This document shows, piece by piece, positions 23,964 through 32,926 of a stretch of 64,000 nucleotides of DNA. Below the pieces are notes generated by a model. The model did not search any database, was not told the origin of the DNA, and saw only the letters and a list, made by a program, of their open reading frames with translations. Both the position numbers and the translations under genes were made by a program. Positions within the stretch are counted from its first letter, which is position 1; the number at the start of each line of letters is the position of its first letter. This DNA is from Oxalobacteraceae bacterium CAVE-383 (GTDB taxonomy: Bacteria; Pseudomonadota; Gammaproteobacteria; Burkholderiales; Burkholderiaceae_D), in contig REGP01000002.1 in the NCBI GenBank assembly GCA_004134995.1, forward strand, positions 62,001 through 126,000. The letters are read 5' to 3'.

Positions 23964-26024
23964 TTATTGCGCCAGCGCCGGAAATGCCGGCGGCGCATGC
24001 CGATTGTGCGTCGCATTTTCATACGTCGCGGCAATCTGCAGCAGCGTCGGTTCGCTGAAGGCGCGGCCCATGAAATCCAGGCCGACCGGCAACGCCACCT
24101 TGACCGGCGGCGCCAGATCTCCCGCCTTCAGGCTGCCGTCCTTGCCGACCACGATGGTGCGGTCATAGGCTTCGCTGGTGAAGCCGGCCGGCACCGAGAT
24201 CGCCGGGAAGCCGGAATTCGGGCTCAGGCGCCACGTCAGCGACCCGCGCACTTCGGTCGGCACACGGCGCGTTTCGGTGAACGTGCCTTCGGGCCGCGTC
24301 ACGGTGATCGTATCGGTGCGGGTGGCCAGGATGGTCGGCTCCACCGGCGACATCAGCTTCGGCGGCGGCACGGTCTTGGTCGGGTAGACCAGCGCATCCA
24401 GGTGATTGTCCGCCATGACTTTCTCGATGATGGCCTGCAGCAGCGCCCGGTTGGCATACCAGCCTTCGATACTCAGTCCTTCGACCGGCGTCTTGAAGGT
24501 GACCGGGGCGCCGGTTTTCTGGTCGGTCAAAGTGCGGCTGGTGGTCAACAGCGCTTCCAGGCGCTGCTTGGGCGGCGTCGTCACGCCGTCGATCGGCGCG
24601 TAGGAAAAGAAAGTCGAGTTGGCGATCAGGTCGGGAATATTCTTGATGCGCTGGTCGCCGCGATTGGTCAGATAGCGTTCCAGGAAGTAGCGCCACTCGC
24701 CGACCGTCGACGGTTCTTCTTCGGACAGCATGCGCAGCGTGATCGGGGTCGGATTATCCGCCGGGCCGCGCAACGCCTTGTAGCGCTGCGGTGCGATCGA
24801 CGGCATCAATGCATTGATGACCGGGGTAAACAGCGAATTGCCGGCGCCGGGATCGACCACCGTGGCGCCGGTCTTGCGCAGATCGCCGAGCGCCTTTTCC
24901 GCGATCTGGATGCTTTCGTCGTCGGCATGGCTGAACGGCACCATGAAGTCGCGGATCACGCCGATGCGCATGCCCTTGAGCGAAGCGGGCGTGGCGAACG
25001 CCTGCAGCGGTTTGGCCGGCAGCCGGCCGACGCTGAACGCGGTGGCGGGATCTTTCGGATCGTAACCCTTCAGGACATCCAGCACGGTCGCCGTATCGGC
25101 CACGGTGCGGCACAGCACGCCGGCGCGATCGAGCGTGGCCGAGGCGGGAATCAGGCCGGCGCGGCTGAGCAGGGAATGCGTGCTGACCATGCCGACCAGG
25201 CTGGTATTGGCGGCCGGGTTGCGCGTCGACGGCCCGGTTTCCTCGCCGATGCCGCACATCGACAGATTGGCCGAGACCGCGGCCGCCACGCCGCCGCTGG
25301 AGCGGCCGGCGCTGCGGCTGGTGTCGTACGGATTGCAGGAAGTGCCGCCGCCGGTGCTGCGGTCGCCGGAAGCATATTCGCCCATATTGGCCTTGGCCAG
25401 AATGATCGCGCCGGCGGCGCGCAGGCGCGCCACGATGGTCGAATCCATCGGCGGCCGGTCATTGGCGTAATTGGCCTGGGCGCCGGCGGTGGTGCGCATG
25501 TCGAAGGTATCGAACTGATCCTTGATGACGATCGGAATGCCGTGCAGCGGGCCGGCCAGCTTGCCGGTCCGTTTGAGTTCGGCGTCGAGCCGGGCTGCCG
25601 TTTCCATTGCGTCAGGCATGCCGGGATCGTTATCCTGCAGATCGGTTTTGGAGCGCTGTCCGCGCACGTTGAGCGTGATCAGCGCGTTGAGCTGCCCGGC
25701 ATTTTCAACCGGCGTCGCCGTGCCCAGCTGGCGGCCGGTGGCGGGATCGGCCGCGCCTTGCATGCAGGTGCCGTTGAAGGCGCCGATGCGTTTCATGTAT
25801 TGCTTCAGCAAATCCTGGCTGCTCAGTTGGCCTTTCAGCATGGCCTGGTGCACTTGCTTGATGGTGGCTTCTTCCAGCGTGAATGCCTGCGCGGTACCGC
25901 AGCTCATGACGGTCAGTGCAACGGTGGCTGCAATGGCTTTCGAAAGGCGTATGCGATAAATAATTTTATGCCGCAAAACGCCGGGCGATGGCGAGGCGGA
26001 TCGCGGTTCGGATATTGTTCTCAA
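23964..26024 (-). CDS. Secreted amidase-signature family hydrolase
   Basis: The amidase signature triad is present: Lys in IPIVIKDQFD, cis-Ser in SAGRSSGGVAAAVSA, and the nucleophile Ser in GEETGPSTRNPAANT. At 686 residues it is longer than GatA (about 480), with extra C-terminal sequence. The N terminus has an Arg/Lys-rich n-region, a hydrophobic stretch (AIAATVALTVM) and a likely cut after GTAQA, so it is exported. There is no ATG ahead of the signal core; TTG 26024 with GGGAG six bases before it is the most plausible start. The family hydrolyses amides, but the substrate is unknown. It reads towards paoC and might release acids for the same aldehyde/amide pathway; that is inference. Confidence 0.85.
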   Translation of the reverse strand: MRTISEPRSASPSPGVLRHKIIYRIRLSKAIAATVALTVMSCGTAQAFTLEEATIKQVHQAMLKGQLSSQDLLKQYMKRIGAFNGTCMQGAADPATGRQLGTATPVENAGQLNALITLNVRGQRSKTDLQDNDPGMPDAMETAARLDAELKRTGKLAGPLHGIPIVIKDQFDTFDMRTTAGAQANYANDRPPMDSTIVARLRAAGAIILAKANMGEYASGDRSTGGGTSCNPYDTSRSAGRSSGGVAAAVSANLSMCGIGEETGPSTRNPAANTSLVGMVSTHSLLSRAGLIPASATLDRAGVLCRTVADTATVLDVLKGYDPKDPATAFSVGRLPAKPLQAFATPASLKGMRIGVIRDFMVPFSHADDESIQIAEKALGDLRKTGATVVDPGAGNSLFTPVINALMPSIAPQRYKALRGPADNPTPITLRMLSEEEPSTVGEWRYFLERYLTNRGDQRIKNIPDLIANSTFFSYAPIDGVTTPPKQRLEALLTTSRTLTDQKTGAPVTFKTPVEGLSIEGWYANRALLQAIIEKVMADNHLDALVYPTKTVPPPKLMSPVEPTILATRTDTITVTRPEGTFTETRRVPTEVRGSLTWRLSPNSGFPAISVPAGFTSEAYDRTIVVGKDGSLKAGDLAPPVKVALPVGLDFMGRAFSEPTLLQIAATYENATHNRHAPPAFPALAQ

Positions 26025-26178
26025 TGCAGACTCCCGGGTAAGTTAAAGGCGATAGAAAAACCTTTCACCAAACGCAAAAGTCATGCCACAAATTACTGCC
26101 GGGAAAGAAGCGGCGATGTTTGCCGATTTTGAGATTTCGCGGTGCAATCTTCATGCAATTCCTGGATTGCGCCCCGAT

Positions 26179-27129
26179 TTAAACCGCCTGGCGCACCGTC
26201 CTCGTCCGCGCGCCCTTCCTGCCAGGCTTGACCGGCCGGGCCTGCCAATCCGATTCCCGCGCCAGTTGCACGAACGCCTTCAGGAAATCGATACCCGCAT
26301 CCGATTCGCGCATGCCCAGGAAAATCTGCTTGGCGATGCCGCGCCGGCCCAGGCGCACCGGGCTGACCGCGACCTTGTCCGCATATTCCTCCACCAGCCA
26401 GCCGGGCAGCGCCGCCACGCCGCGGCCGCTCTCCACCATTTGCAGCATGATGTCGGTGGTCTCGATGACCTTGTGTTTCTTCGGCATGCAGCCGGCCGGC
26501 AACAGGAACTGGTTGTAGATGTCCAGCCGCTCGATTTCGACCGGATAGGTGATCAGCACCTCTTCCGATAGACGCTGCGGCGTGACGAAGGACTGGCCGG
26601 CCAGCGCATGATCGCGCGCCACCACCAGCACCTGTTCGTAATCGAATACCGGCTCGAACAGCAAGCCGGGCCTGCGCAGCGGATCCGGCGTGACCAGCAG
26701 ATCGATTTCATAAGCGAACAGCGCGCCGATGCCGCCGAACTGGAATTTCTGTTTGACGTCGACATCCACATCGGGCCATTCGGCCAGATAGGGCGAGACC
26801 ACCTTCAGCAGCCACTGATAACAGGGATGGCATTCCATGCCGATGCGCAAAGCGCCGCGCTGGCCGCGCGCATATTGCTGGATCACCTGCTCCGCATGTT
26901 CCAGCTGGGGCAGCACGCGGTTGGCCAGCGCCAGCAGATAGTCGCCGGCCTGCGTCAGGCGCAGGCTGCGCCCTTCGCGCGTCCACACCGGCGTGCCCAG
27001 TTGCTGTTCGATTTTCTTGACCGTGTGGCTCAGCGCCGACTGCGTCAGAAACAGCACGTCCGCGGCGGCAGTCATCGAACCGGTGCGCTCGATTTCACGG
27101 ACCACTGCCAAATGGATGCGTTCCAGCAT
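26179..27129 (-). CDS. metR: LysR-family regulator MetR
   Basis: The 316-residue LysR protein begins MLERIHLAVVREIERTGSMT and has the helix-turn-helix LTQSALSHTVKKIEQQLG, both typical of MetR. Divergent orientation to metE is the classical arrangement. MetR uses homocysteine as co-inducer to activate metE and related genes. The effector region includes RIGMECHPCYQWLL, characteristic of MetR. The last 20 residues are unusually basic (KPGRKGARTRTVRQ). The intergenic region holds TGAA/TTCA elements expected of its binding sites. Confidence 0.9.
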   Translation of the reverse strand: MLERIHLAVVREIERTGSMTAAADVLFLTQSALSHTVKKIEQQLGTPVWTREGRSLRLTQAGDYLLALANRVLPQLEHAEQVIQQYARGQRGALRIGMECHPCYQWLLKVVSPYLAEWPDVDVDVKQKFQFGGIGALFAYEIDLLVTPDPLRRPGLLFEPVFDYEQVLVVARDHALAGQSFVTPQRLSEEVLITYPVEIERLDIYNQFLLPAGCMPKKHKVIETTDIMLQMVESGRGVAALPGWLVEEYADKVAVSPVRLGRRGIAKQIFLGMRESDAGIDFLKAFVQLARESDWQARPVKPGRKGARTRTVRQAV

Positions 27130-27141
27130 GCGAATAACCTA

Positions 27142-27186
27142 TGAATGGAAGTAATTGATCGATGAAATAATACCATTATTTTTCAT
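27142..27186. promoter_or_regulatory. MetR-type binding region between metR and metE
   Basis: TGAA elements at 27142 and 27163 and TTCA at 27182-27185 lie between the divergent genes. ATGAAATAAT (27162-27171) and ATTATTTTTCAT (27175-27186) form a nearly perfect inverted repeat. MetR sites are usually TGAA-N5-TTCA; the spacing here is wider, so the exact site is uncertain. Confidence 0.5.
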
Positions 27187-27242
27187 GGACTCGAATCGCT
27201 ATGATTGCCCCATCGACAATGGATACGAACAGGATGGGCATC

Positions 27243-29552
27243 ATGGCACGCACACATAATCTGGGATTCCCCCGCATCGGCGCGAAGCGCGAATTGAAAT
27301 TCGCGCTGGAAAAATACTGGAAAGGCCAGTCGTCCCAGGATGAACTGGCTACGCTGGGCGCGCAGTTGCGCGAACGTCACTGGCAGGATCAGGCCGCGCT
27401 GGATCTGGCGCCGGTCGGCGATTTCTCGTTTTACGACCAGGTGCTCGACACCAGTTTCTTGCTGGGCAATGTGCCGGCGCGTGTGCGGGATCATTCCCAC
27501 GATCATGGCGGCAAACACAACGGCAATGCGCTCGACGATTACTTCCGCGTGGCGCGCGGCCGTTCGGCGCAGGACGATGCCTGCAACCATGTGCATGCGG
27601 GCGAAATGACCAAATGGTTCGACTCCAACTACCATTACATCGTCCCGGAATTCACCGCCGACACCGCATTCGAACTGGATGCATCGCGGCTGCTGGAACA
27701 ATTGGCGCAGGCGCGCCGGCTCGGCGTGAAGGCCAAGCCCGTCATCATCGGTCCGGTGACGTATCTGTGGCTGGGCAAGGCCAAGGATGCATCGGACAAG
27801 CTGGCGCTGCTGCCGCGCATTCTGCCGGCCTATATTGCATTGCTGGAGCAGCTCGCCGCTGAACAAATCGAATGGGTGCAGATCGACGAACCGATCCTGG
27901 TGACCGAACTGGACCCCGAATGGCAACGCGCCTTCGTGACCGCCTACGACGCCTTGAACAGCGGCAAGGTCAAACTGCTGCTGGCCACCTACTTCGGCCA
28001 ATTGCAGGACAACCTGGCGCTGGCCGCCCAATTGCCGGTGCAGGGTTTGCATATCGACGCCACCACAAGCAACATTGCCGCCCGCGCTGAAATCGAACAA
28101 TTGATCCGCCGGCTGCCGGCCGCCAGCGTGCTGTCGCTGGGCGTGATCAGCGGCCGCAATATCTGGAAAACCGATCTGCACGCCACGCTGGAATGGCTGG
28201 AGCCGATCCACCGCGCCCTGCACGACCGTTTGTGGATCGCGCCTTCCTGTTCCCTGCTGCACGTGCCGGTCGACCTGGCCGGCGAGCAGAAGCTGGATCG
28301 TGAAATCCATGCATGGCTGGCGTTCGCGCTGCAAAAACTGGAAGAGCTGCAAATCCTGGCGAGTGCGCTGAACAAGGGCCGGGCGGCGGTACAGGAAGCG
28401 CTGGTCGCCAATCATGTCGCGATTGAAAAACGGCGCAATTCGCCGCGCGTGCACAATCCGGCGGTAAAGGCCGCGCTTGCCAAAATCGATGCCGGGCTCG
28501 GCCGGCGCCATGGCGGCTACGAACAGCGCGCCGCAATCCAGTCGGCGCTGCTGAAGCTGCCGGCTTATCCCACCACCACCATCGGCTCGTTCCCGCAAAC
28601 CGCCGCGATCCGGCTGGCGCGCAGCCAGTTCCGCGCCGGCGAGCTCGATGAAGCCGCATACAAGGTATTGATGCAGGCGGAGATCGAACGCTGCGTGCGC
28701 GAGCAGGAAGCGCTCGGCCTGGACGTTTTCGTGCACGGCGAAGCCGAGCGCAACGACATGGTGGAATACTTCGGCGAGCAGCTCGACGGCTACGCCTTCA
28801 GCCAGTTCGGCTGGGTGCAGTCGTACGGTTCGCGCTGCGTCAAGCCGCCCATCCTGTTTGGCGACATCAGCCGGCCGCGCGCGATGACCGTGGAATGGAG
28901 CGCCTATGCGCAATCGCTCACCGACAAGCCGATGAAGGGCATGCTGACCGGCCCGGTGACGATTCTGAACTGGTCTTTCGTGCGCGACGATCAGCCGCGT
29001 TCGGTATCGTGCCGTCAACTGGCGCTGGCGATCCGGGAAGAAGTGCTGGATCTGGAAAAGGCCGGCGTGCGCGTGATCCAGATCGACGAAGCCGCCCTGC
29101 GCGAAGGCTTGCCGCTGCGCCGTTCGCAATGGAACGACTACCTGGGCTGGGCGGTGGAATCGTTCCGCATCGCCGCCAACGGCGTGCGCGACGATACGCA
29201 GATCCATACCCATATGTGTTATTCGGAGTTCAACGACATCATCGCTTCGATTGCGGATATGGACGCGGACGTCATCACGATCGAGACCTCGCGTTCCGAT
29301 ATGGAATTGCTGGATGCCTTCGACGATTTCAATTATCCGAATGAAATCGGCCCCGGCGTCTACGACATCCATTCGCCGAATATTCCGAGCCAGGAGCACA
29401 TCGTCCAACTGATGCGCAAGGCCGCCGAGCGGGTGCCGGCGCAGCGTTTATGGGTCAATCCCGATTGCGGCCTGAAAACCCGCAACTGGGAGGAAGTGAT
29501 CCCGGCGTTGCGGAATATGGTGGCGGCGGCGAAAACGTTGCGGACGGCGTAA
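27243..29552 (+). CDS. metE: Cobalamin-independent methionine synthase MetE
   Basis: MetE transfers the methyl group of 5-methyltetrahydropteroyl-triglutamate to homocysteine. The N-terminal domain opens [20 protein letters not shown]; the catalytic domain begins near [12 protein letters not shown]. Zinc ligands are visible in [11 protein letters not shown] (His, Cys) and [13 protein letters not shown] (Cys). Length is 769 residues, slightly above E. coli MetE. Earlier in-frame starts exist from 27201, but AGGA at 27231-27234 is spaced eight bases from ATG 27243. Regulation by the divergent MetR is expected. No cobalamin riboswitch boxes were seen in the short leader. Confidence 0.95.
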   Translation: MARTHNLGFPRIGAKRELKFALEKYWKGQSSQDELATLGAQLRERHWQDQAALDLAPVGDFSFYDQVLDTSFLLGNVPARVRDHSHDHGGKHNGNALDDYFRVARGRSAQDDACNHVHAGEMTKWFDSNYHYIVPEFTADTAFELDASRLLEQLAQARRLGVKAKPVIIGPVTYLWLGKAKDASDKLALLPRILPAYIALLEQLAAEQIEWVQIDEPILVTELDPEWQRAFVTAYDALNSGKVKLLLATYFGQLQDNLALAAQLPVQGLHIDATTSNIAARAEIEQLIRRLPAASVLSLGVISGRNIWKTDLHATLEWLEPIHRALHDRLWIAPSCSLLHVPVDLAGEQKLDREIHAWLAFALQKLEELQILASALNKGRAAVQEALVANHVAIEKRRNSPRVHNPAVKAALAKIDAGLGRRHGGYEQRAAIQSALLKLPAYPTTTIGSFPQTAAIRLARSQFRAGELDEAAYKVLMQAEIERCVREQEALGLDVFVHGEAERNDMVEYFGEQLDGYAFSQFGWVQSYGSRCVKPPILFGDISRPRAMTVEWSAYAQSLTDKPMKGMLTGPVTILNWSFVRDDQPRSVSCRQLALAIREEVLDLEKAGVRVIQIDEAALREGLPLRRSQWNDYLGWAVESFRIAANGVRDDTQIHTHMCYSEFNDIIASIADMDADVITIETSRSDMELLDAFDDFNYPNEIGPGVYDIHSPNIPSQEHIVQLMRKAAERVPAQRLWVNPDCGLKTRNWEEVIPALRNMVAAAKTLRTA

Positions 29553-29614
29553 CGTTGAAAATTCTTGTGTCGATGGTCTGATTCCGCCCGGCCATCAAAG
29601 ATGAGTTGTTTTGA

Positions 29615-29648
29615 AAAACAGCGCGCCCTTTTGGTCGTGCTGTTTTTT
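29615..29648 (+). terminator. Terminator downstream of metE
   Basis: AAAACAGCGCG and CGTGCTGTTTTTT form a stem of about eleven pairs around a CCCTTTTGGT loop, followed by a T-run. It lies 62 bases after the metE stop. Confidence 0.8.
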
Positions 29649-29796
29649 CGCTTTATATTTATGCACCAAAATTTCCAACATCTTTACTCGCTCAATGCCG
29701 GTGGCATCGGCAGAATGACTGCGCCTAGACTTTTCCTAAAGACACTATTCGCCAAAGAATATTAATCCAACTCATGCTCCGCCCTTACAATTTCCC

Positions 29797-29968
29797 TGGG
29801 TGTTTGAACACATCCTAGCATCGGTAACTCGCCGACACCGAGTGTCATATGTAAGTTTTATGGCCGGGTAGCGTGTAACGATATAAGACCCTTTTGGGAA
29901 AAGTTGCAGACCGTATGCTAGCGGTGTTCAAAGTACCTGGCCGCCCCCTTCCGGGGCGAATTTAATTT
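29797..29968 (+). ncRNA. Candidate long-stem structured RNA
   Basis: Distant segments pair into one long closing stem: CCTGG (29795-29799) with CCTGG (29936-29940), TTTGAACAC (29803-29811) with GTGTTCAAA (29924-29932), CTAGCAT (29815-29821) with ATGCTAG (29915-29921), and CGGT (29822-29825) with ACCG (29910-29913). Internal hairpins include GACAC/GTGTC and CTTTT-ggg-AAAAG. A TACAAT -10 box at 29786-29791 would start transcription at the foot of the stem. CGCCCC-cttcc-GGGGCG (29942-29958), followed by AATTTAATTT, closes it. It could be a trans-acting RNA or a leader for the small gene at 29992. It matches no family I recognise. Confidence 0.55.
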
Positions 29969-29991
29969 GAACAACATAGCAAGGAGTTTCA

Positions 29992-30273
29992 ATGGATTCA
30001 TCCCCATCTCTTCCTCCCAGTCCCCAAGAAGCCCCCATTGCTCGATTAAAACCAATCATTACAAAACCGCTAAATGCCAATTGCTTTGAGGTTGTTGAGA
30101 AATTAAAAAAAGCACTTATTACCGCTCAAACCGGCGCTTCCGCAGGAGCGCTCATTTTCACTGTCGATAAAGAAGGCGCTTGGCAAACAGACGTAGCAGG
30201 TCAGATGTTCGAGAGAGAGATTCTCGGTCAAATTGCCCTCAGCCTTTTAGGTGCCTACTTCTCATCTGAATAA
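29992..30273 (+). CDS. Small hypothetical protein, 93 residues
   Basis: A small soluble protein of unknown family. The first 20 residues are Pro/Ser-rich; the rest includes VVEKLKKALITAQTGASAGA and GQIALSLLGAYFSSE. AAGGAG lies eight bases before the ATG, so translation is credible. Its composition is AT-richer than metE and the genes to the right, marking it as part of a small foreign patch. It directly follows the candidate structured RNA and may be controlled by it. Confidence 0.5.
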   Translation: MDSSPSLPPSPQEAPIARLKPIITKPLNANCFEVVEKLKKALITAQTGASAGALIFTVDKEGAWQTDVAGQMFEREILGQIALSLLGAYFSSE

Positions 30274-30554
30274 CCAGCTCTCAAGTAAGATACGGACAGC
30301 CATCGGACCGGCTTCATCCCTATCGCCATTGGGTGTTCAAGCCCGCGGAGTTCGAACTCAAGCCTGAATATGTGAAGAAGAAATAGAAAAGCCCCGCGCT
30401 TGCTACATCAATGTCCCAAGTGGAACTTGGACGTTCGCAAAACGAAGGGCTTGCATGATTATAGCAAATTGCTAAAAAGATAGCGGCGGAAAATTGCTAC
30501 TCAAGGACATAGTGCGACAGACAAAATCTTGTCAATTAATAATTAAAAACGCGC
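30274..30554. other. AT-rich intergenic patch, possible gene remnant
   Basis: No complete gene is seen. One frame is open across 30274-30386 and ends in a protein-like stretch (HWVFKPAEFELKPEYVKKK), which could be the tail of a lost gene. A hairpin CCAAGT-gga-ACTTGG lies near 30417-30431. The rest is AT-rich and without clear signals. Confidence 0.3.
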
Positions 30555-30626
30555 TTGCAACTAGGTTCGAATTGACCGGTCATACCGATTCATCGGCTAA
30601 GCCGTTGCAAGTCCAACAATTCGAAC
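30555..30626 (+). promoter_or_regulatory. Leader with competing inverted repeats before the 30640 gene
   Basis: TTGCAAC (30555-30561) can pair with GTTGCAA (30604-30610), and GTTCGAATTG (30565-30574) with CAATTCGAAC (30617-30626). The order a-b-a'-b' makes these a pseudoknot or mutually exclusive folds. A local hairpin CCGAT-tc-ATCGG lies at 30585-30596. The last arm ends just before the AAGGAG ribosome site, so the fold could gate translation; this is inference. Confidence 0.4.
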
Positions 30627-30639
30627 AAGGAGCATCTTC

Positions 30640-31110
30640 ATGAACAAGCTATTAGCCGGCGCATTGAGCGCAACTGTGTTGACCATGGCGGCCGTCCAGC
30701 CGGTCCTTGCGCAAGACGATACCCAGGCCCGGGCATTGCCGGCCCCGACCACGGTCGGCAATGCGTCGTTCATTTCCGGCGGGATCGGCATCGACGAATC
30801 GGAAGCGATGAAAGCGGCGGCGGCGAAGTATTCGCTGGAACTGGTCTTCAGCGCCAGGAGCGACAGGAATGCGCCGGGCGCAAGCGCCGGGGCCAGCGCG
30901 GCATACACCGCAGACGTCAAGGTCAGGATCACGGATCGTTCCGGCAAGACCGTCATCGATACCGTATCGCAGGGCCCTTATCTGCTGGCGAATCTCCCGG
31001 ACGGGGCTTATCAGGTGGAAGCGAGCGCCGACGGCGCCCCTGCCAAAACCCAAAAAACCACCATTAAAAAAGGAACGCATCAGCGCCTGGTATTTTCCTG
31101 GGCTGATTGA
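30640..31110 (+). CDS. Exported hypothetical protein with carboxypeptidase-regulatory-like fold
   Basis: A 156-residue secreted protein. Signal peptide MNKLLAGALSATVLTMAAV with a likely cut after PVLAQ. The mature part has ADVKVRITDRSGKTVIDT, then GPYLLANLPDGAYQVEA, the pattern of small Ig-like carboxypeptidase-regulatory or DUF4198-type domains in periplasmic proteins. AAGGAG precedes the ATG by eight bases. Function is unknown. It is convergent with the RDD gene with only 17 bases between the stops. Confidence 0.7.
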   Translation: MNKLLAGALSATVLTMAAVQPVLAQDDTQARALPAPTTVGNASFISGGIGIDESEAMKAAAAKYSLELVFSARSDRNAPGASAGASAAYTADVKVRITDRSGKTVIDTVSQGPYLLANLPDGAYQVEASADGAPAKTQKTTIKKGTHQRLVFSWAD

Positions 31111-31127
31111 ATCGAATATTCAGCGTT

Positions 31128-32135
31128 TCATTTCGGTATTGCGTCCGCGTTCGCGCCCTGCTCTTCCGGGCCGGCCGGCTTTTGCCCGAGCCGTGCGCGC
31201 CATGCATCCGGCGAATGCGTGAAGACCTTGCTGGTTTGCGCCGATGCAATGCCGATATCGTAGCCGTAGCTCAGCGTCACGGCGATCGCATCCTTATCCT
31301 TGGCGGCCGCATGATTGTCGAGCGCGATGCGGGCGACCTTGTCGGCGTAGGCTTCATCGAACAAGGCCTTGGACCGCAGCGCTACCTGAATCGAGAGGCT
31401 TCGAACCGGCCGGGATGCGTCCTTTTCGGCGTCCGTCACATTCACGCGCGCCACGCCGGGGTCGGTTGCCAGCAGATTCTGCAAAGCGATCAGGGAAGCG
31501 AAGGGTTCCTGGGCGGTCAGCTGCGCGCCCAGCACCGGCAACACGCCCGCCACCGCATACAGCAACGCCACGGCAATGGTGTGGCCGCGCGCCAATGGAC
31601 GCCGAACCGGTGCGTCCGCCGCGGCGCGCGCGTCGGCTTGCACCACATAAGCGCCGGCCGCCAGATCGTGCAGCGATTGCCGCGTCGCCCGGTTGAACAG
31701 CAGCAGATAGGCCAGGCCGAACGCCGTCCCGAAGATCAGCATGGACAGCAGCACGCTTTGCCCCAAATGGGCGACCAGGTCGAACGGGATGCCCGGCAGG
31801 AAATACGGCGCCAGGAAAATCGCGGCGCGCGCAAAGGCCGGCGCGATTTCCAGCGGCGCGCCGCTGCGCGAAACAACGCGCAGTTTCATGGCCATCCTGC
31901 CCAGTGACTGGCCGCGGCGTATGCGGCTGTCGCAAACGCCAAAATAAACCAGCGCCACGGCAAAGCCGACCGCGGCGCCCCACAGGCCCATGCGCGCCAA
32001 AGAATCGAACAGCAAAAAGCCGATGCCCATGCCGATCACGGCGAGCAGAATGAAGTCCAGGAAACAGGCGACCGCCCGTTTCCACAGCGGTGCGGTATCA
32101 AGCGTAGCGGGCGCCATGCCGGCATTCTCAACCAT
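31128..32135 (-). CDS. RDD-family membrane protein with soluble C-terminal region
   Basis: Residues 10-165 form an RDD domain: first helix [20 protein letters not shown] with the Arg-Asp pair region, then [20 protein letters not shown] and two further helices. A fourth hydrophobic segment ([20 protein letters not shown]) leads to about 115 soluble residues of unknown function. The frame opens at 32159, but GGAGGG precedes the ATG at 32135, which overlaps the end of the methyltransferase gene by eight bases. The two are an operon. RDD proteins are of poorly defined transport or ion-related function. Confidence 0.75.
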   Translation of the reverse strand: MVENAGMAPATLDTAPLWKRAVACFLDFILLAVIGMGIGFLLFDSLARMGLWGAAVGFAVALVYFGVCDSRIRRGQSLGRMAMKLRVVSRSGAPLEIAPAFARAAIFLAPYFLPGIPFDLVAHLGQSVLLSMLIFGTAFGLAYLLLFNRATRQSLHDLAAGAYVVQADARAAADAPVRRPLARGHTIAVALLYAVAGVLPVLGAQLTAQEPFASLIALQNLLATDPGVARVNVTDAEKDASRPVRSLSIQVALRSKALFDEAYADKVARIALDNHAAAKDKDAIAVTLSYGYDIGIASAQTSKVFTHSPDAWRARLGQKPAGPEEQGANADAIPK

Positions 32136-32802
32136 GCCTGCCCTCCGGCCGGCCTTCAAGCCGATATGCCAGCGTATCCAGCGCGGTCAGGCCGCGCTCG
32201 GCGAATTTGGGTTCTTCGCGCAGAATGTCGCTGCGTTCGAGAACCTCCGCGGTGGAATGGCCGCGGTACAAGGCCTGCACCTCGTCGTCCGGCACCGAGA
32301 ACGGCGGGCCGTTCATCAATGCCTGCCGATAGTCCAGCGTGATCAGCAGGCCGCGATAGCGCGGCGGCAATTGCGCATAGACGTGCTTCACATACGGCGC
32401 GCGCATCGGCGGCGGCAGCGCAATCAGGGCGGCGCGGTCGTAGACGCCGTCGCAGCCGGCCAGCGTGGGCGCATCCAGCTTGAAAATGTCGCCGTGGATG
32501 ATTTCGATGCCGCCGGCGACATAATGGCTGCCGGCCGCCGATTCATGCACGGCGGCTTGCAGGCCGTTTTCGGCAAAGAATTGCTCCACGCCAAGTTGCG
32601 ACAGTTCAACGCCCAGCACCCGCATGCCTTGCCGCGCCAGCCACAGCATGTCCAGCGACTTTCCGCATAGCGGCACCAGCACCCGGCTGCCGGCGGCCAG
32701 CCCCAGCGAGGGCCAGTGGCGCGGCAATTGCGGGGTGATGTTGTTTTGATGAAAATGCGTGCGCCCGTCGCGCCAGCGCTCCAGCCAGAAATCCGCTTCC
32801 AT
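32128..32802 (-). CDS. tpm: Thiopurine S-methyltransferase
   Basis: The 224-residue protein matches bacterial thiopurine methyltransferases. It begins [20 protein letters not shown], has the SAM-binding segment [19 protein letters not shown], and the conserved [16 protein letters not shown] and GLLITLDY. These enzymes methylate thiols and also selenium or tellurium compounds using S-adenosylmethionine. It is the first gene of a two-gene operon with the RDD protein, which overlaps it. It is divergent from the GGDEF-EAL gene. Confidence 0.9.
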   Translation of the reverse strand: MEADFWLERWRDGRTHFHQNNITPQLPRHWPSLGLAAGSRVLVPLCGKSLDMLWLARQGMRVLGVELSQLGVEQFFAENGLQAAVHESAAGSHYVAGGIEIIHGDIFKLDAPTLAGCDGVYDRAALIALPPPMRAPYVKHVYAQLPPRYRGLLITLDYRQALMNGPPFSVPDDEVQALYRGHSTAEVLERSDILREEPKFAERGLTALDTLAYRLEGRPEGRHG

Positions 32803-32926
32803 TGTCGCCCTTCAAGTCATCGTGAATTCGGCGCCATCCTACCGCGACTTATGTCCCGATGCCAGCGCTTGCCCGTGCTGGCCCGATTTTTGCAATGTCA
32901 CACTTGCGTCATATGCGTGCTGTTAG

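Noticed and set aside
23949-26132. 727-codon plus-strand frame opposite the amidase
   Set aside because: Shadow of the amidase gene; composition is Arg/Gly/Gln-rich without motifs, while the minus strand has the full amidase signature.
27130-27242. Cobalamin riboswitch before metE
   Set aside because: The region is short and lacks B12-box-like sequence; MetR-type elements explain it better.
27183-29408. 741-codon minus-strand frame opposite metE
   Set aside because: The high-GC codon pattern of metE leaves this frame open; the product is His/Gln/Arg-rich low-complexity with no domain.
29565-29765. 66-codon frame after metE
   Set aside because: It runs through the metE terminator, lacks a ribosome site and has no recognisable features.
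30335-30365. T-loop-like GTTCGAACTC suggesting a tRNA
   Set aside because: The stem is only three pairs and no acceptor, D or anticodon arms can be built around it.
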